A DNA stretch of 64,000 bases from Nemorincola sp044225795 (GTDB taxonomy: Bacteria > Bacteroidota > Bacteroidia > Chitinophagales > Chitinophagaceae): NCBI GenBank assembly GCA_044225795.1, contig JBGAIF010000001.1, positions 186,001-250,000 of the forward strand. Direction: 5' to 3'. The notes beneath the pieces were generated by a model, which worked only from the letters and a program-made list of their open reading frames with translations, had not been told where the DNA came from and did not search any database. Position numbers and translations under genes: made by a program. Within the stretch, counting starts at the first letter, position 1. Every line of letters begins with the position of its first letter. Positions 17,163 through 25,924 of the stretch are shown here, piece after piece.

Positions 17163-18338
17163 TTACTTGTTGAAGATGATACATTTCAACTGGAACTGGA
17201 GATAGTCCCTGTCTATGTATTTATCTGTTGGTGTGATGACAGAGTTGATACCCTTCCGGTAAGAAACTCCTGCTTTTACTCTTTTTGTCACATTGTATTC
17301 TGATTTTCCTATAAGACCGATATCAAACGCAGGCACCTCCTGTATCTGGTTGCGATCTACTGTAGATGCAGCCGGCCTGTTGTCCACCAACATTTGCTGG
17401 AAGTCGGGGCCCGCGGCCAGCGACATTCTCTTCATGATCTTATAGCCAATACTCGGTGTTACCTGTGCATAGGAAAGCGTGTAATTAACGTTAGCTTCTT
17501 TAATTACACCTACCGCTTCCGGTTGTGCTGTGGTCTTGTAACTTTCAGGGGCGGATGTCTTAGCGCCACTATGACTGTATTTGCCGGCGATTGGGGTACC
17601 GTCCGCAGTAGTAAGGTATTGAGTGGTTTGCGTATTGTTGCTGCTGGCAAACGCCACATCACCTTCCACATAAACCTTATCATTGATCATTCTGCGGATA
17701 GTTGCACCTGCCGTGTACCCATTATTCTGGCTACCACGCGCAATGCCTCCTGATAATATGATGGATAACTTCGGCGCCTTCTTTACTACAGGTGCTTCCT
17801 CCTTAAATGTAGATACTTCTACAGCAACCTCTTTCTTTATCTTGTCTTTACGCGTTACATCACCGGCATTCAACAGATCAATAGTGGCATGCGAGAAGGA
17901 CCTTGACTGATCATTATCGTGAAATCTTAATGCTATAAATTCTTTATCGTCCGCCTCTTCTTTCACATCAGACGTTACGTGCTTCTTCTTTGCCTTAGCT
18001 ATTGGTGCATGATGATATGGTGTTGCTGCCATCTGTGCCGCAGCATAAGAATCACCACCCTGTTCCGCACCAATCGCAGGTTGTGCGCTATGCGCTGACC
18101 GCACCTTTGCGAGAGGTGATGCCTGCTGATCCGGGGACAGGAATGCAGGAACACTCATAGCCAACGCTACAGATGCCGCTACCCCTGCCAGGGGCATCAA
18201 CCACCACATGATCACGTTGCGTTTTTTCGCACGGCCGTCCAACTCATCAACGAGCATATCCCAGTTGCGGGGATTGTACTCGAAGTCGTTCTGATCGAAC
18301 TTCTGCCTGATCAGTTCGTCAAATTCTTTTGGCTTCAT
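17163..18338 (-). CDS. Membrane protein with cytoplasmic N-terminus and outer-membrane-like C-terminal domain
   Basis: A 391-residue protein without a signal peptide. The first 40 residues are polar and cytoplasmic; one membrane segment lies near residues 43-66. A Lys/Ala-rich linker (about 70-185) precedes a C-terminal domain of alternating hydrophobic strands resembling small outer membrane beta-barrels (about 190-391, for example GGIARGSQNNGY and VTPSIGYKI). It overlaps the ECF sigma gene by 20 bases, so it is the cotranscribed partner and may act like an anti-sigma factor. This arrangement is seen in Bacteroidota. The role is inferred from position only. Confidence 0.75.
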   Translation of the reverse strand: MKPKEFDELIRQKFDQNDFEYNPRNWDMLVDELDGRAKKRNVIMWWLMPLAGVAASVALAMSVPAFLSPDQQASPLAKVRSAHSAQPAIGAEQGGDSYAAAQMAATPYHHAPIAKAKKKHVTSDVKEEADDKEFIALRFHDNDQSRSFSHATIDLLNAGDVTRKDKIKKEVAVEVSTFKEEAPVVKKAPKLSIILSGGIARGSQNNGYTAGATIRRMINDKVYVEGDVAFASSNNTQTTQYLTTADGTPIAGKYSHSGAKTSAPESYKTTAQPEAVGVIKEANVNYTLSYAQVTPSIGYKIMKRMSLAAGPDFQQMLVDNRPAASTVDRNQIQEVPAFDIGLIGKSEYNVTKRVKAGVSYRKGINSVITPTDKYIDRDYLQFQLKCIIFNK

Positions 18339-18900
18339 ACGTCACTTTTTGATGTTCTATTCTCTTTATTTTTTTTTGAAGGATGCTTCTTGCCTGGTGC
18401 ACATGCCAGTGAGAAGTGCCTTCGCTGATGTCCAGTTGCGATGATATTTCCTTATGATTGAAACCATCAAACACAAACAGGTTGAATACTGTCCGTGTCA
18501 TAGATGGTAATGATTGTATCACTGCCAATAGTTCTTTGAACTCAATATTCTCCAGGCCCTCATTGCTTACTGAAATATTGCTTTCTTCGGCGGGTATGGA
18601 CTTAATATGCATGTTCATCTCTTCCTTCAAAGAGGTACTCCGTAAATAGTCCAGGCACGTATTGATCATGATACGCTGCATCCAGCCGCCAAATGAACCA
18701 ATATTCCTGAAATTGTCTATTTGTGTAAATACCTTAAGGAAGCCATCGTTGAGTAGTTGTTCGGCATCCTGCATACTCTTGGCATAGCGTGCACACACCT
18801 TCAAAAATGTACTGTAGTACACTTTGTAAAGATGCTCCTGCACCGCCCGGTTCTTTTTCCGGCACCCGGCTATTATTTCCTCTTCAGAATATGCGGGCAT
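18319..18900 (-). CDS. ECF-type RNA polymerase sigma factor
   Basis: A 193-residue sigma-70 family protein with only regions 2 and 4. Region 2 (about residues 25-95) has the core-binding and -10-recognition helix ending in GGWMQRIMINTCLDYLR. Region 4 (about 125-180) is a helix-turn-helix with HKEISSQLDISEGT, and a conserved FNLFVFDGF before it. It should redirect polymerase to a small regulon, probably envelope related. It is the first gene of an operon with the overlapping membrane protein gene. A -7-like box and a 14-base inverted repeat lie about 90-105 bases upstream, which hints at autoregulation. Confidence 0.93.
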   Translation of the reverse strand: MPAYSEEEIIAGCRKKNRAVQEHLYKVYYSTFLKVCARYAKSMQDAEQLLNDGFLKVFTQIDNFRNIGSFGGWMQRIMINTCLDYLRSTSLKEEMNMHIKSIPAEESNISVSNEGLENIEFKELLAVIQSLPSMTRTVFNLFVFDGFNHKEISSQLDISEGTSHWHVHQARSILQKKIKRIEHQKVTYEAKRI

Positions 18901-18987
18901 ACGAATATGCGTGGTTAGGTATAAGTAAATTACTACATCCTGCTCATCCGGTCAACATTTTTTATCAGTGCATCATCACACTTTTGT

Positions 18988-19006
18988 CAAATCTGACACC
19001 TGTCAG
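18988..19006 (-). promoter_or_regulatory. Candidate promoter and operator of the ECF sigma gene
   Basis: On the minus strand CAGATTTG (18988-18995) matches TAnnTTTG at all but one fixed position. The inverted repeat CTGACA-CC-TGTCAG at 18993-19006 overlaps its upstream end and the spacer, a typical operator position. The rest of the gap 18901-19207 is AT-rich with no gene. Confidence 0.45.
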
Positions 19007-19162
19007 CACTAATCACGCTCCAGGTATCGGCAAGTGGAGAAGAAAAAGAGAAAGGCGCCTTTCATTTTTGAACTAACCACTCGGTATAATAGACGAGTGC
19101 CGGGCCGGAAATCTTGGGTTCTTTGAAAAATAAATTTGCCGGAAAGAGGGTGAAAAAAGTGG

Positions 19163-19184
19163 TTATTCTATAAATATAGAATAA
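19163..19184. other. AT-rich inverted repeat downstream of pyrH
   Basis: TTATTCTATA-AA-TATAGAATAA, a 10-base perfect inverted repeat 24 bases past the pyrH stop. It is too AT-rich to be a strong terminator but is the only secondary structure there; a protein-binding site is possible. Confidence 0.4.
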
Positions 19185-19207
19185 TTATCTTTACAAATAA
19201 TTAGTAA

Positions 19208-19918
19208 TCAATTAACTAAAGTTCCGACAGTTTTGCCGGTTACTACACGCAGCAGGTTTCCGTGACTATTCATATCAAAAACAATAATCGGGAGGTTATT
19301 TTCCTGGCAAAGAGTGAATGCGGTCATGTCCATTACTCGCAGGTTGCGGCTGATGACCTCTGTAAATGATAAGGTCTCATAGCGGGTAGCATTTTTGTCC
19401 TTTTCAGGGTCGGCGCTGTAAATACCATCCACACGCGTGCCCTTCAGAATGACAGAAGCATCTATTTCAATGGCGCGTAAGGCGCCCGCTGTATCTGTAG
19501 TAAAATAAGGGTTGCCCGTACCGGCACCGAAGATCACCACACGGCCTTTTTCCAGGTGGCGTATCGCTTTCCTGCGTATGTACGGCTCGGCTACCTGCTC
19601 CATCTTTATCGCGCTTTGCAGGCGTGTATTCACACCCACCTTCTCCAGTGCCGCCTGCAGTGCCATACCATTTATCATGGTCGCCAGCATACCCATATAA
19701 TCGCCATGAGCCCGCTCAATGCCCGTCTCGGCCTCATTCATTCCCCGGTAAATGTTACCGCCCCCTATCACAATAGCCACCTGCACACCTATGTCTGTGA
19801 TCGTTTTTATCTCCCGCGCATATTGATCCAGCATCTGGGGCGCAATTCCGTAATTACGTTCACCCATCAGCGATTCACCGGAGAGTTTCAGAAGAACACG
19901 ATTGTACTTAGGCAGCAT
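19208..19918 (-). CDS. pyrH: Uridylate kinase
   Basis: Cytoplasmic kinase that phosphorylates UMP to UDP in pyrimidine nucleotide synthesis. It belongs to the amino acid kinase fold; the 236-residue length fits. Conserved elements are KLSGESL near the start, the glycine-rich VIGGGN loop around residues 51-56, GAGTGNPYFTTDTA near 132-145 and the C-terminal Asp/Asn motif. In many bacteria pyrH sits between tsf and frr; here neither neighbour is present and the gene appears to stand alone. The region upstream lacks an exact -7 box. Confidence 0.97.
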   Translation of the reverse strand: MLPKYNRVLLKLSGESLMGERNYGIAPQMLDQYAREIKTITDIGVQVAIVIGGGNIYRGMNEAETGIERAHGDYMGMLATMINGMALQAALEKVGVNTRLQSAIKMEQVAEPYIRRKAIRHLEKGRVVIFGAGTGNPYFTTDTAGALRAIEIDASVILKGTRVDGIYSADPEKDKNATRYETLSFTEVISRNLRVMDMTAFTLCQENNLPIIVFDMNSHGNLLRVVTGKTVGTLVN

Positions 19919-20012
19919 AGTAGCGTTGTTGTTGTGTTATTGTATGCAAAGAAAGAAAAAGTTTACCTGTCGGCGAAAGATATTTTGGCCGGCAATGACC
20001 GCAATACCCATC

Positions 20013-20040
20013 AAAAAAATGCCCCGGATTAACCGGGGCA
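20013..20040 (-). terminator. Intrinsic terminator after gcvT
   Basis: Minus strand stem TGCCCCGG/CCGGGGCA with a 5-base loop at 20020-20040, followed by a run of seven T. It lies about 10 bases past the gcvT stop. Confidence 0.92.
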
Positions 20041-20050
20041 AAATCAATAT

Positions 20051-21139
20051 TTATGCAAGGAATGGTATTTTAACCACCTTAGCCTTAACACCTTTGTCGC
20101 GTATCATTACAAATACCTCGCTTCCTTCTGCAGACGACTCTTTTGCCACATATGCAAGGCCTATGGCCTTTCCGAGGCTTGGAGACTGTGTGCCAGAAGT
20201 GATGACACCTATCTCCTTACCATCAGCGTTTTGTATGGTATATCCATGACGCGGGATACCCTTGTCCACCATTTCCAGGCCCACCAGCTTGCGGGTAACT
20301 CCGTTTGCTTTCTGCTGTTCCAGTATGGGGCGAGCGGTAAAATCTTTTGTGAACTTAGTGATCCATCCCAAGCCTGCCTCAAGCGGGCTGGTAGTATCGT
20401 CTATGTCATTACCATACAGACAGAAACCCTTTTCCAGGCGCAGTGTATCACGCGCGGCAAGGCCTATGGGTTTCAGGCCATTGGGTGTTCCCACACGGAA
20501 AACCGCTTCCCAAACCTTATCCGCATCACCACCCTTGTCTTCAAAATATATCTCCACGCCACCTGCACCGGTATAGCCCGTTGCACTTACGATCACATTC
20601 TCAACGCCGGCAAAAGTGCCTTTCGCGAATGTGTAGTATTTAAGGTTGGTAATATCCATATCTGTCAACTGTTGCATGTACTCAGTAGCTTTAGGGCCCT
20701 GCACCGCCAGCAGGCAGGTCTTATCAGATATGTTGTGCATCTCCACACCTTTTGTGTTGTGGCTGCTGATCCAGTTCCAGTCCTTCTCTATGTTAGACGC
20801 GTTCACAACCAGCATATATACTTTGTTCTGCTCTACACAATACACAAGAAGGTCGTCAACGATACCACCTTCGTTATTCGGCAGGCAGGAATACTGCGCC
20901 TGTCCGTCGGTCAGTTTGGCAGCATCATTGCTGGTCACACGTTGTATCAGATCCAGGGCATCCGGGCCTTTCAAAATGAACTCACCCATATGGCTTACAT
21001 CAAACACACCGGCATTTGTCCTTACACAGTTATGTTCTTCGTTGATGCCTGTATAAGAGATCGGCATGTTATATCCGGCAAAGGGAGCCATCTTGGCGCC
21101 CAGCGCAATGTGTTTCTCTGTAAATGGTGTGTTTTTCAT
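20051..21139 (-). CDS. gcvT: Glycine cleavage system T protein (aminomethyltransferase)
   Basis: Transfers the aminomethyl intermediate from the H protein to tetrahydrofolate, giving methylene-THF and ammonia. The 362-residue length is normal. The conserved start AFAGYNMPISY-like segment (here APFAGYNMPISY), GVFDVSHMG near residue 50 and the catalytic-site aspartate in the LVV/LLVY region are visible, with the C-terminal barrel domain and GTQSPSLGKAIGLAYV. I chose the ATG at 21139; the ORF is open 11 codons further upstream but that part overlaps the promoter. A -7 box lies at 21160-21167. The other gcv genes are not in the window. Confidence 0.97.
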   Translation of the reverse strand: MKNTPFTEKHIALGAKMAPFAGYNMPISYTGINEEHNCVRTNAGVFDVSHMGEFILKGPDALDLIQRVTSNDAAKLTDGQAQYSCLPNNEGGIVDDLLVYCVEQNKVYMLVVNASNIEKDWNWISSHNTKGVEMHNISDKTCLLAVQGPKATEYMQQLTDMDITNLKYYTFAKGTFAGVENVIVSATGYTGAGGVEIYFEDKGGDADKVWEAVFRVGTPNGLKPIGLAARDTLRLEKGFCLYGNDIDDTTSPLEAGLGWITKFTKDFTARPILEQQKANGVTRKLVGLEMVDKGIPRHGYTIQNADGKEIGVITSGTQSPSLGKAIGLAYVAKESSAEGSEVFVMIRDKGVKAKVVKIPFLA

Positions 21140-21159
21140 ACAATAAATATAAGTGCGCG

Positions 21160-21167
21160 CAAAAATA
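21160..21167 (-). promoter_or_regulatory. -7 box of the gcvT promoter
   Basis: Minus strand TATTTTTG matches TAnnTTTG. It leaves a leader of about 15 bases, too short for a glycine riboswitch, so none is present here. Confidence 0.6.
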
Positions 21168-21249
21168 AACAAATAGCCCGTTAGTGGTCATACTTTTCTC
21201 TATCCTCAAAACATTTTTTCTTTAATTTGCCTGCAACACCCGGTGACCG

Positions 21250-22413
21250 ATGACACAAAAGATCAAGAGTCTGCTACTGGTAGCATTTCTTGCTGTTCTT
21301 TCCCTGCCTATGATACAGCAGGCATTGTCATTTTATGCCAGTGACCCCTTATCGGGGAACTTTGATGTTGTGTCAGACACCGCCTTCTCTTGGGAAGGAT
21401 GGCTGGCCGGAACTTATCAGCAGCGTGAAAATGCGTTTTATAACGACCATATGGGATTCCGTCCCGACCTTATCCGCATAAAAGACCAGGCAGACCTGTG
21501 GTTATTTCATAAATTAAACTATGGCGGTTGTGTATTGGGTAAGAACAATTGCCTTTTCTGGGACAATTATATAGACGCATATACCGGTCGCGATTTTGCG
21601 GGAGATAGTTTTATCCGGCGGCAGCTTTTTATGCTTAAGGCACTTCAGGATACTTTCGAGCGGACCGGCAAAACTCTTTTGGTCATTCATTGTCCCAATA
21701 AGGCATTCTACTACCACGAGCTGATACCTGAAGATATAGGAAAAGTTGTAGGGAAGAACAATTATTCGGTGTATAAAACCATTGGAGATTCTCTTGGCAT
21801 ACACCAGATCGATATCAACGGATGGTTCATGGCCATGAAGGACACCTGCAAAGAATTGCTCATGACCAGGCAAGGTACACACTGGTCGGTATATGGATCT
21901 GTCATAGCCGGTGACAGTATCGTCAGGTATATTGAAAGAAAAAGAAATTTGCGGCTCCCTCATGCAGAATGGATCAGGATAGAACACGTGCACGGGGCCC
22001 GGTACACAGATAAAGATATAGTTGACAATGCCAACCTCTTATTCCCGAATGATAATGAGACTTTCAGCTACCCGGTAATACAATATGGACGTGATACAAC
22101 AGCCAGGAAGCTCAAAACCATCTTTATCGGCGATAGTTTTGTTATGAACTTCATCACGAACAAACTGCCACAGGGCACGTTCCCGGACTGGCAATACTGG
22201 TTTTATTTCAAATACCTGAGTGATGCGACAAACTCTGATATCTCACATGACCGGCCTGTGCCGGGTGGGTCATATTGGATAGATGAGATCAAAAAAGCTG
22301 ATTGCATATTGCTTGCTTATACTTCAATGAATTTAAGATCAAGTGGGGAAAATCAATTGGGTAGCGGTTTTATTGAAAAGGCATATGAGTATTACTACCC
22401 GCAAAAGAAGTAA
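21250..22413 (+). CDS. AlgX/AlgJ-like SGNH acetyltransferase-family protein
   Basis: A 387-residue exported protein with an N-terminal signal/anchor (residues 5-25). It resembles the AlgJ/AlgX family, which O-acetylates extracellular polysaccharide with an acetyl group supplied by an MBOAT protein. Two catalytic signatures are visible: TRQGTHWSVYG near residue 198-208, with the Asp/His pair region, and FIGDSFVMNF near 297, with the nucleophilic Ser. The N-terminal half matches the AlgX-like DHMGFRPDLIRI segment (residues 60-72). No MBOAT lies adjacent; one is 17 kb away at 39683. Divergent from gcvT with a probable promoter at 21222-21229 (TTAATTTG). Confidence 0.82.
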   Translation: MTQKIKSLLLVAFLAVLSLPMIQQALSFYASDPLSGNFDVVSDTAFSWEGWLAGTYQQRENAFYNDHMGFRPDLIRIKDQADLWLFHKLNYGGCVLGKNNCLFWDNYIDAYTGRDFAGDSFIRRQLFMLKALQDTFERTGKTLLVIHCPNKAFYYHELIPEDIGKVVGKNNYSVYKTIGDSLGIHQIDINGWFMAMKDTCKELLMTRQGTHWSVYGSVIAGDSIVRYIERKRNLRLPHAEWIRIEHVHGARYTDKDIVDNANLLFPNDNETFSYPVIQYGRDTTARKLKTIFIGDSFVMNFITNKLPQGTFPDWQYWFYFKYLSDATNSDISHDRPVPGGSYWIDEIKKADCILLAYTSMNLRSSGENQLGSGFIEKAYEYYYPQKK

Positions 22414-22596
22414 CGATATACAGTGATCACCACTCAACAGTTATTTGTAATATCAAACTCTGTATTCCCTTATTTTATCGTCAAATCTGCACATTTAACA
22501 CTATTGGCTGCAATTTGTCGTTTGGTGTCTGCCGTAATGGCACTATATTTAACATGGATTAAAATTTGCAACGGCTAATACAAACAATAACAGACT

Positions 22597-23307
22597 ATGG
22601 ATCATAATGAATTTCGCAAGTATGCTATTAAGCATCATGGCATCAGCAGTCTCACTGTGGACAGCTATACATCATCTCTAAGAAAAATGCCTACCGGGCT
22701 CACACCATACATCATTGAAGAGCGCCCGATGAATGTGGCGTCTATGGACGTGTTCTCGCGCCTGATGATGGACCGCATCATCTTCCTCGGAGAAGGCATC
22801 AACGATTATGTTGCCAACATTGTGACGGCACAGTTGCTCTTCCTGGAAAGCACCGACCGCACACGCGACATACAGATGTACCTGAACAGCCCCGGGGGTA
22901 GTGTATATGCCGGACTGGGTATCTATGACACCATGCAGATCATCAATCCCGATGTATCCACCATATGCACGGGTATAGCCGCATCTATGGCCGCAGTACT
23001 TATGTGTGCCGGCAGCAAGGGTAAAAGAACTGCCCTGAAGCATAGCCGCATCATGATACACCAACCACTGGGAGGTGCCGAAGGCCAGGCCAGTGATATT
23101 GAGATCACAGCACGTGAGATCGTGAAGCTCAAAAAGGAACTTTATGAGATCATTGCTTTCCACTCAAGTCAGAAACTGAGCAAAGTTGAAAAGGACAGCG
23201 ACCGTGACTACTGGATGACTGCAGCCGAGGCTAAGGAGTATGGCATGGTAGATGAGGTGCTTGACCGCAATCCGAGAAAGACCGGCGGCACAACACCAAC
23301 CGTATAA
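22597..23307 (+). CDS. clpP: ATP-dependent Clp protease proteolytic subunit
   Basis: Serine peptidase that forms the degradation chamber with ClpX or ClpA. The catalytic triad is visible: Ser in TGIAASMAAVL (near residue 130), His in MIHQPLGG (near 155) and Asp in DRDYWMTAAEA (near 206). The 236 residues are longer than the typical 195-200: about 35 extra residues at the N-terminus and a few at the end. A strong hairpin terminator follows. The usual clpX neighbour is absent, so the gene appears monocistronic. A weak -7-like AAAATTTG lies about 30 bases upstream. Confidence 0.96.
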   Translation: MDHNEFRKYAIKHHGISSLTVDSYTSSLRKMPTGLTPYIIEERPMNVASMDVFSRLMMDRIIFLGEGINDYVANIVTAQLLFLESTDRTRDIQMYLNSPGGSVYAGLGIYDTMQIINPDVSTICTGIAASMAAVLMCAGSKGKRTALKHSRIMIHQPLGGAEGQASDIEITAREIVKLKKELYEIIAFHSSQKLSKVEKDSDRDYWMTAAEAKEYGMVDEVLDRNPRKTGGTTPTV

Positions 23308-23326
23308 CAGCAGAGCTATTTTATTT

Positions 23327-23366
23327 GAAAGCCGTTCTGCAGCATGCAGCAACGGCTTTCGTTTTT
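23327..23366 (+). terminator. Intrinsic terminator after clpP
   Basis: Stem GAAAGCCGTT (23327-23336) with AACGGCTTTC (23351-23360); the loop itself can pair CTGC/GCAG. A T run follows from 23362. Confidence 0.9.
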
Positions 23367-23442
23367 CCGGACATTTTTGAACAGAAGTTCCTTATTTTGC
23401 TACCGGTTATTCTTAAACATCTTAAACAGTATATGATCTGTC

Positions 23443-24561
23443 ATGCAGGACCTGATCTCTTTTTTTGAACCGGTACATTTTATCGATTCTCCCGATGCAG
23501 AACAATATAATCCGAAACAGATAGGCGCCAACATAGCAACAAGCGACTGGAGTGATGCGGACATTGTTATCGTTGGCTGTGGTGAATGGAGGGGCCATAA
23601 TGTTGATGCATCATACAGCAGTAGCCCGAACACGGTTCGCAAGCAGTTGTACCGGATGTATTACTGGCACAATGCCATCAAGCTGGCCGATATAGGGAAT
23701 ATACACGAAGGGGCATCAGTGGAAGACACGCGTGCCGCGTTATTTACAGTACTGAAAGAGATACATGATGCAGGAAAGATCGCGGTGGTGATCGGCGGAT
23801 CTCACGACCTCACCATGCAACAGTATGAAGTGTTCCGGAAAGCTGAAAAGCTCATCACCGCATCGGTGACAGATATGCTGATAGACCTGGAAGAAGCGGA
23901 AACAATGACGCCGAACAGCTTCCTGATGGATATGCTTACCGGCACTCCGAACTTTATTTCTCACTACAACCATATAGCGTTCCAGAGTTATTATGCACAA
24001 CCGTCAATGCTGGAAACACTGGACAAACTTCGGTTTGACTTCTTCCGTCTTGGCAAAGTGAGAGAACACATTGAAGACATGGAGCCTGTGCTCCGCAACA
24101 GCCATATGTTCAGTTTCGACATGTCTGCTATACGATACTGTGATGCGCCGGCTAATATTGATGGGTCACCTAACGGTTTGCTTGGCGAGGAAGCCTGTAC
24201 GCTTACCCGCTACGCCGGCATGAGCAATGAGCTTACGTCTTTCGGCATTTACGGATATGACCATACCACAGACACCAATGAAATGACCGCCAGGCAGATA
24301 TCACAAATGCTGTGGTATTTTGTTGATGGCTACTTTGTGCGTAAAACAGAGGCAAGGCTTACCGAGCGGGAGGAATTTGTAGTATTCAATGTCACGTTCA
24401 CCGATAACGATACCACCTTCCTGAAAAGCAAACGTACCAACAGGTGGTGGATGAAGCTGCCCGACCAGACATTTGTTCCCTGCTCGTATAAAGACTATCT
24501 CATAGCCAGCAACGATGAGATACCTGAACGCTGGCTGAGAGAGCAGGAAAGATTATTGTGA
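23443..24561 (+). CDS. Arginase/formimidoylglutamase-fold protein with altered metal site
   Basis: A 372-residue member of the ureohydrolase (arginase) superfamily. GGSHDL near residue 126-131 keeps the first metal His and Asp. The second motif, canonically DxHxD, reads DMLID near residue 149-153, with Leu for His. The third, canonically SxDxDxxDP, reads SFDMSAIRYCDAP near 226-238, with Ser for the middle Asp. About half the Mn ligands are therefore missing. Related Bacteroidota proteins are annotated formimidoylglutamase; activity here is doubtful, and a non-catalytic or different role is possible. It is 27 bases from hflX and probably cotranscribed. Confidence 0.72.
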   Translation: MQDLISFFEPVHFIDSPDAEQYNPKQIGANIATSDWSDADIVIVGCGEWRGHNVDASYSSSPNTVRKQLYRMYYWHNAIKLADIGNIHEGASVEDTRAALFTVLKEIHDAGKIAVVIGGSHDLTMQQYEVFRKAEKLITASVTDMLIDLEEAETMTPNSFLMDMLTGTPNFISHYNHIAFQSYYAQPSMLETLDKLRFDFFRLGKVREHIEDMEPVLRNSHMFSFDMSAIRYCDAPANIDGSPNGLLGEEACTLTRYAGMSNELTSFGIYGYDHTTDTNEMTARQISQMLWYFVDGYFVRKTEARLTEREEFVVFNVTFTDNDTTFLKSKRTNRWWMKLPDQTFVPCSYKDYLIASNDEIPERWLREQERLL

Positions 24562-24588
24562 GTTGATAAGTGAAAAACAATTTAAGAA

Positions 24589-25776
24589 GTGCTCGACAAA
24601 CAGAATAAGATACAACAAGAGGAGAAGGCGGTACTCGTTGGCCTGATACACAAAGAACAAACCGAGACCCAGGTAAAAGAATACCTGGAGGAGCTGGCAT
24701 TTCTTGCCGAGACCGCAGGCGCAGTGGCCGTAAAGTCTTTCACACAGAAACTGGCCCGCCCGGATAGTAAAACATTTGTGGGAAAGGGCAAGCTGGAAGA
24801 AATAAAGGAGTATGTAAAGGCAAAAGGTGTGAACCTTGTGATCTTTGACGATGAGCTATCGGGCTCGCAGATCGGGAATATCACCGAAGCGATAAACACG
24901 AAGACCATAGACCGGAGCGACCTGATACTGGACATCTTTGCCAGCAGGGCCAAAACGGCGCAGGCAAAAGTACAGGTGGAACTAGCGCAATACCAATACC
25001 TGCTCCCAAGACTAAAGGGTATGTGGAAGCACCTGGAGCGACAGGGAGGCGGTATAGGCAGCAGGGGGCCCGGAGAAACAGAGATCGAAACGGACCGTCG
25101 AATCGTTAAAGACAAAATAGCGCTACTCAGAAAAAAACTGGGTGAAATAGACAAGCAGGCCAGCACCCAAAGAAAGGAAAGAGGTGAATACATACGCGTG
25201 GCACTGGTAGGATATACCAATGTGGGCAAGAGTACCCTGATGAATGTACTGAGCAAGGCAGATGTATTCTCTGAGAATAAGTTATTTGCAACGCTTGACA
25301 CAACAACACGCAAAGTAGTATATGAACAAACCCCCTTCCTGCTGAGCGACACCGTCGGGTTCATTCGCAAATTGCCACACAACCTTGTTGAGAGTTTCAA
25401 AAGCACGCTGGACGAGGTGCGCGAGGCAGATTGCCTGTTGCATGTAGTAGATATATCGCACCAGGGCTATGAAGATCAGATGGGCGTTGTAAATAAGACC
25501 TTACAAGAGATCGGAGCGTTTGATAAGCCTATGATCACGATCTTCAACAAAATGGACCTGTATGAACAAAACGTTTTCGATCCGTGGCTTGAAAACAGTG
25601 TAAAGAAAGAGATGCTGGCCGACCTGGAAGAGCGTTGGCAAGATCAGACAAATAATTCAGCCATATTTATTTCTGCCACAGAAAGGCGCAATCTCGACTC
25701 GCTGCGCAACACGATACTGGCAAGAGTGAAACAACTTTACGAGCAGCGATATCCTTACCTCACAAAATTCTATTGA
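24589..25776 (+). CDS. hflX: Ribosome-associated GTPase HflX
   Basis: GTPase that binds the 50S subunit and rescues or splits stalled ribosomes. The N-terminal HflX domain (about residues 20-190) has the conserved GKGKLEEI and GGGIGSRGPGETEIETDRR segments. The GTPase domain has G1 GYTNVGKST near 205, G3 DTVGFI near 255, G4 NKMD near 324 and G5 SATERR near 368. The 395-residue length fits. The start is GTG with AAGAAG before it; no in-frame ATG is near. It follows the arginase-fold gene by 27 bases on the same strand. Confidence 0.96.
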   Translation: MLDKQNKIQQEEKAVLVGLIHKEQTETQVKEYLEELAFLAETAGAVAVKSFTQKLARPDSKTFVGKGKLEEIKEYVKAKGVNLVIFDDELSGSQIGNITEAINTKTIDRSDLILDIFASRAKTAQAKVQVELAQYQYLLPRLKGMWKHLERQGGGIGSRGPGETEIETDRRIVKDKIALLRKKLGEIDKQASTQRKERGEYIRVALVGYTNVGKSTLMNVLSKADVFSENKLFATLDTTTRKVVYEQTPFLLSDTVGFIRKLPHNLVESFKSTLDEVREADCLLHVVDISHQGYEDQMGVVNKTLQEIGAFDKPMITIFNKMDLYEQNVFDPWLENSVKKEMLADLEERWQDQTNNSAIFISATERRNLDSLRNTILARVKQLYEQRYPYLTKFY

Positions 25777-25810
25777 TAGCGGCCACTCGTTTATCAAATA
25801 ATTAAATATT

Positions 25811-25833
25811 GCTGAATGGACTTATCATTCAGC
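25811..25833 (+). terminator. Possible weak terminator after hflX
   Basis: Inverted repeat GCTGAATG, 7-base loop, CATTCAGC. No strong T run follows directly, so termination is uncertain. Confidence 0.4.
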
Positions 25834-25869
25834 TACATATACTTTTTCACTATTCCACGAGCAAAAAAA

Positions 25870-25891
25870 TTACTTAACTTTCATTAAGTAA
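25870..25891. promoter_or_regulatory. Operator-like inverted repeat
   Basis: TTACTTAA, 6-base spacer, TTAAGTAA, perfect arms. It lies 34-55 bases upstream of a small gene and has the size and symmetry of a dimeric regulator site; the cognate regulator is unknown. Confidence 0.4.
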
Positions 25892-25924
25892 TGATAGTTA
25901 GTCATTGATCAAATAACACCACCC

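Noticed and set aside
20231..21184. 317-codon open frame on the plus strand opposite gcvT
   Set aside because: It lies entirely antisense to a clear GcvT protein. Its Cys/His-rich composition and lack of any domain are typical of shadow frames.
24582..25406. 274-codon frame on the minus strand opposite hflX
   Set aside because: Antisense to the conserved GTPase; the translation is Ser/Phe-rich without a domain.
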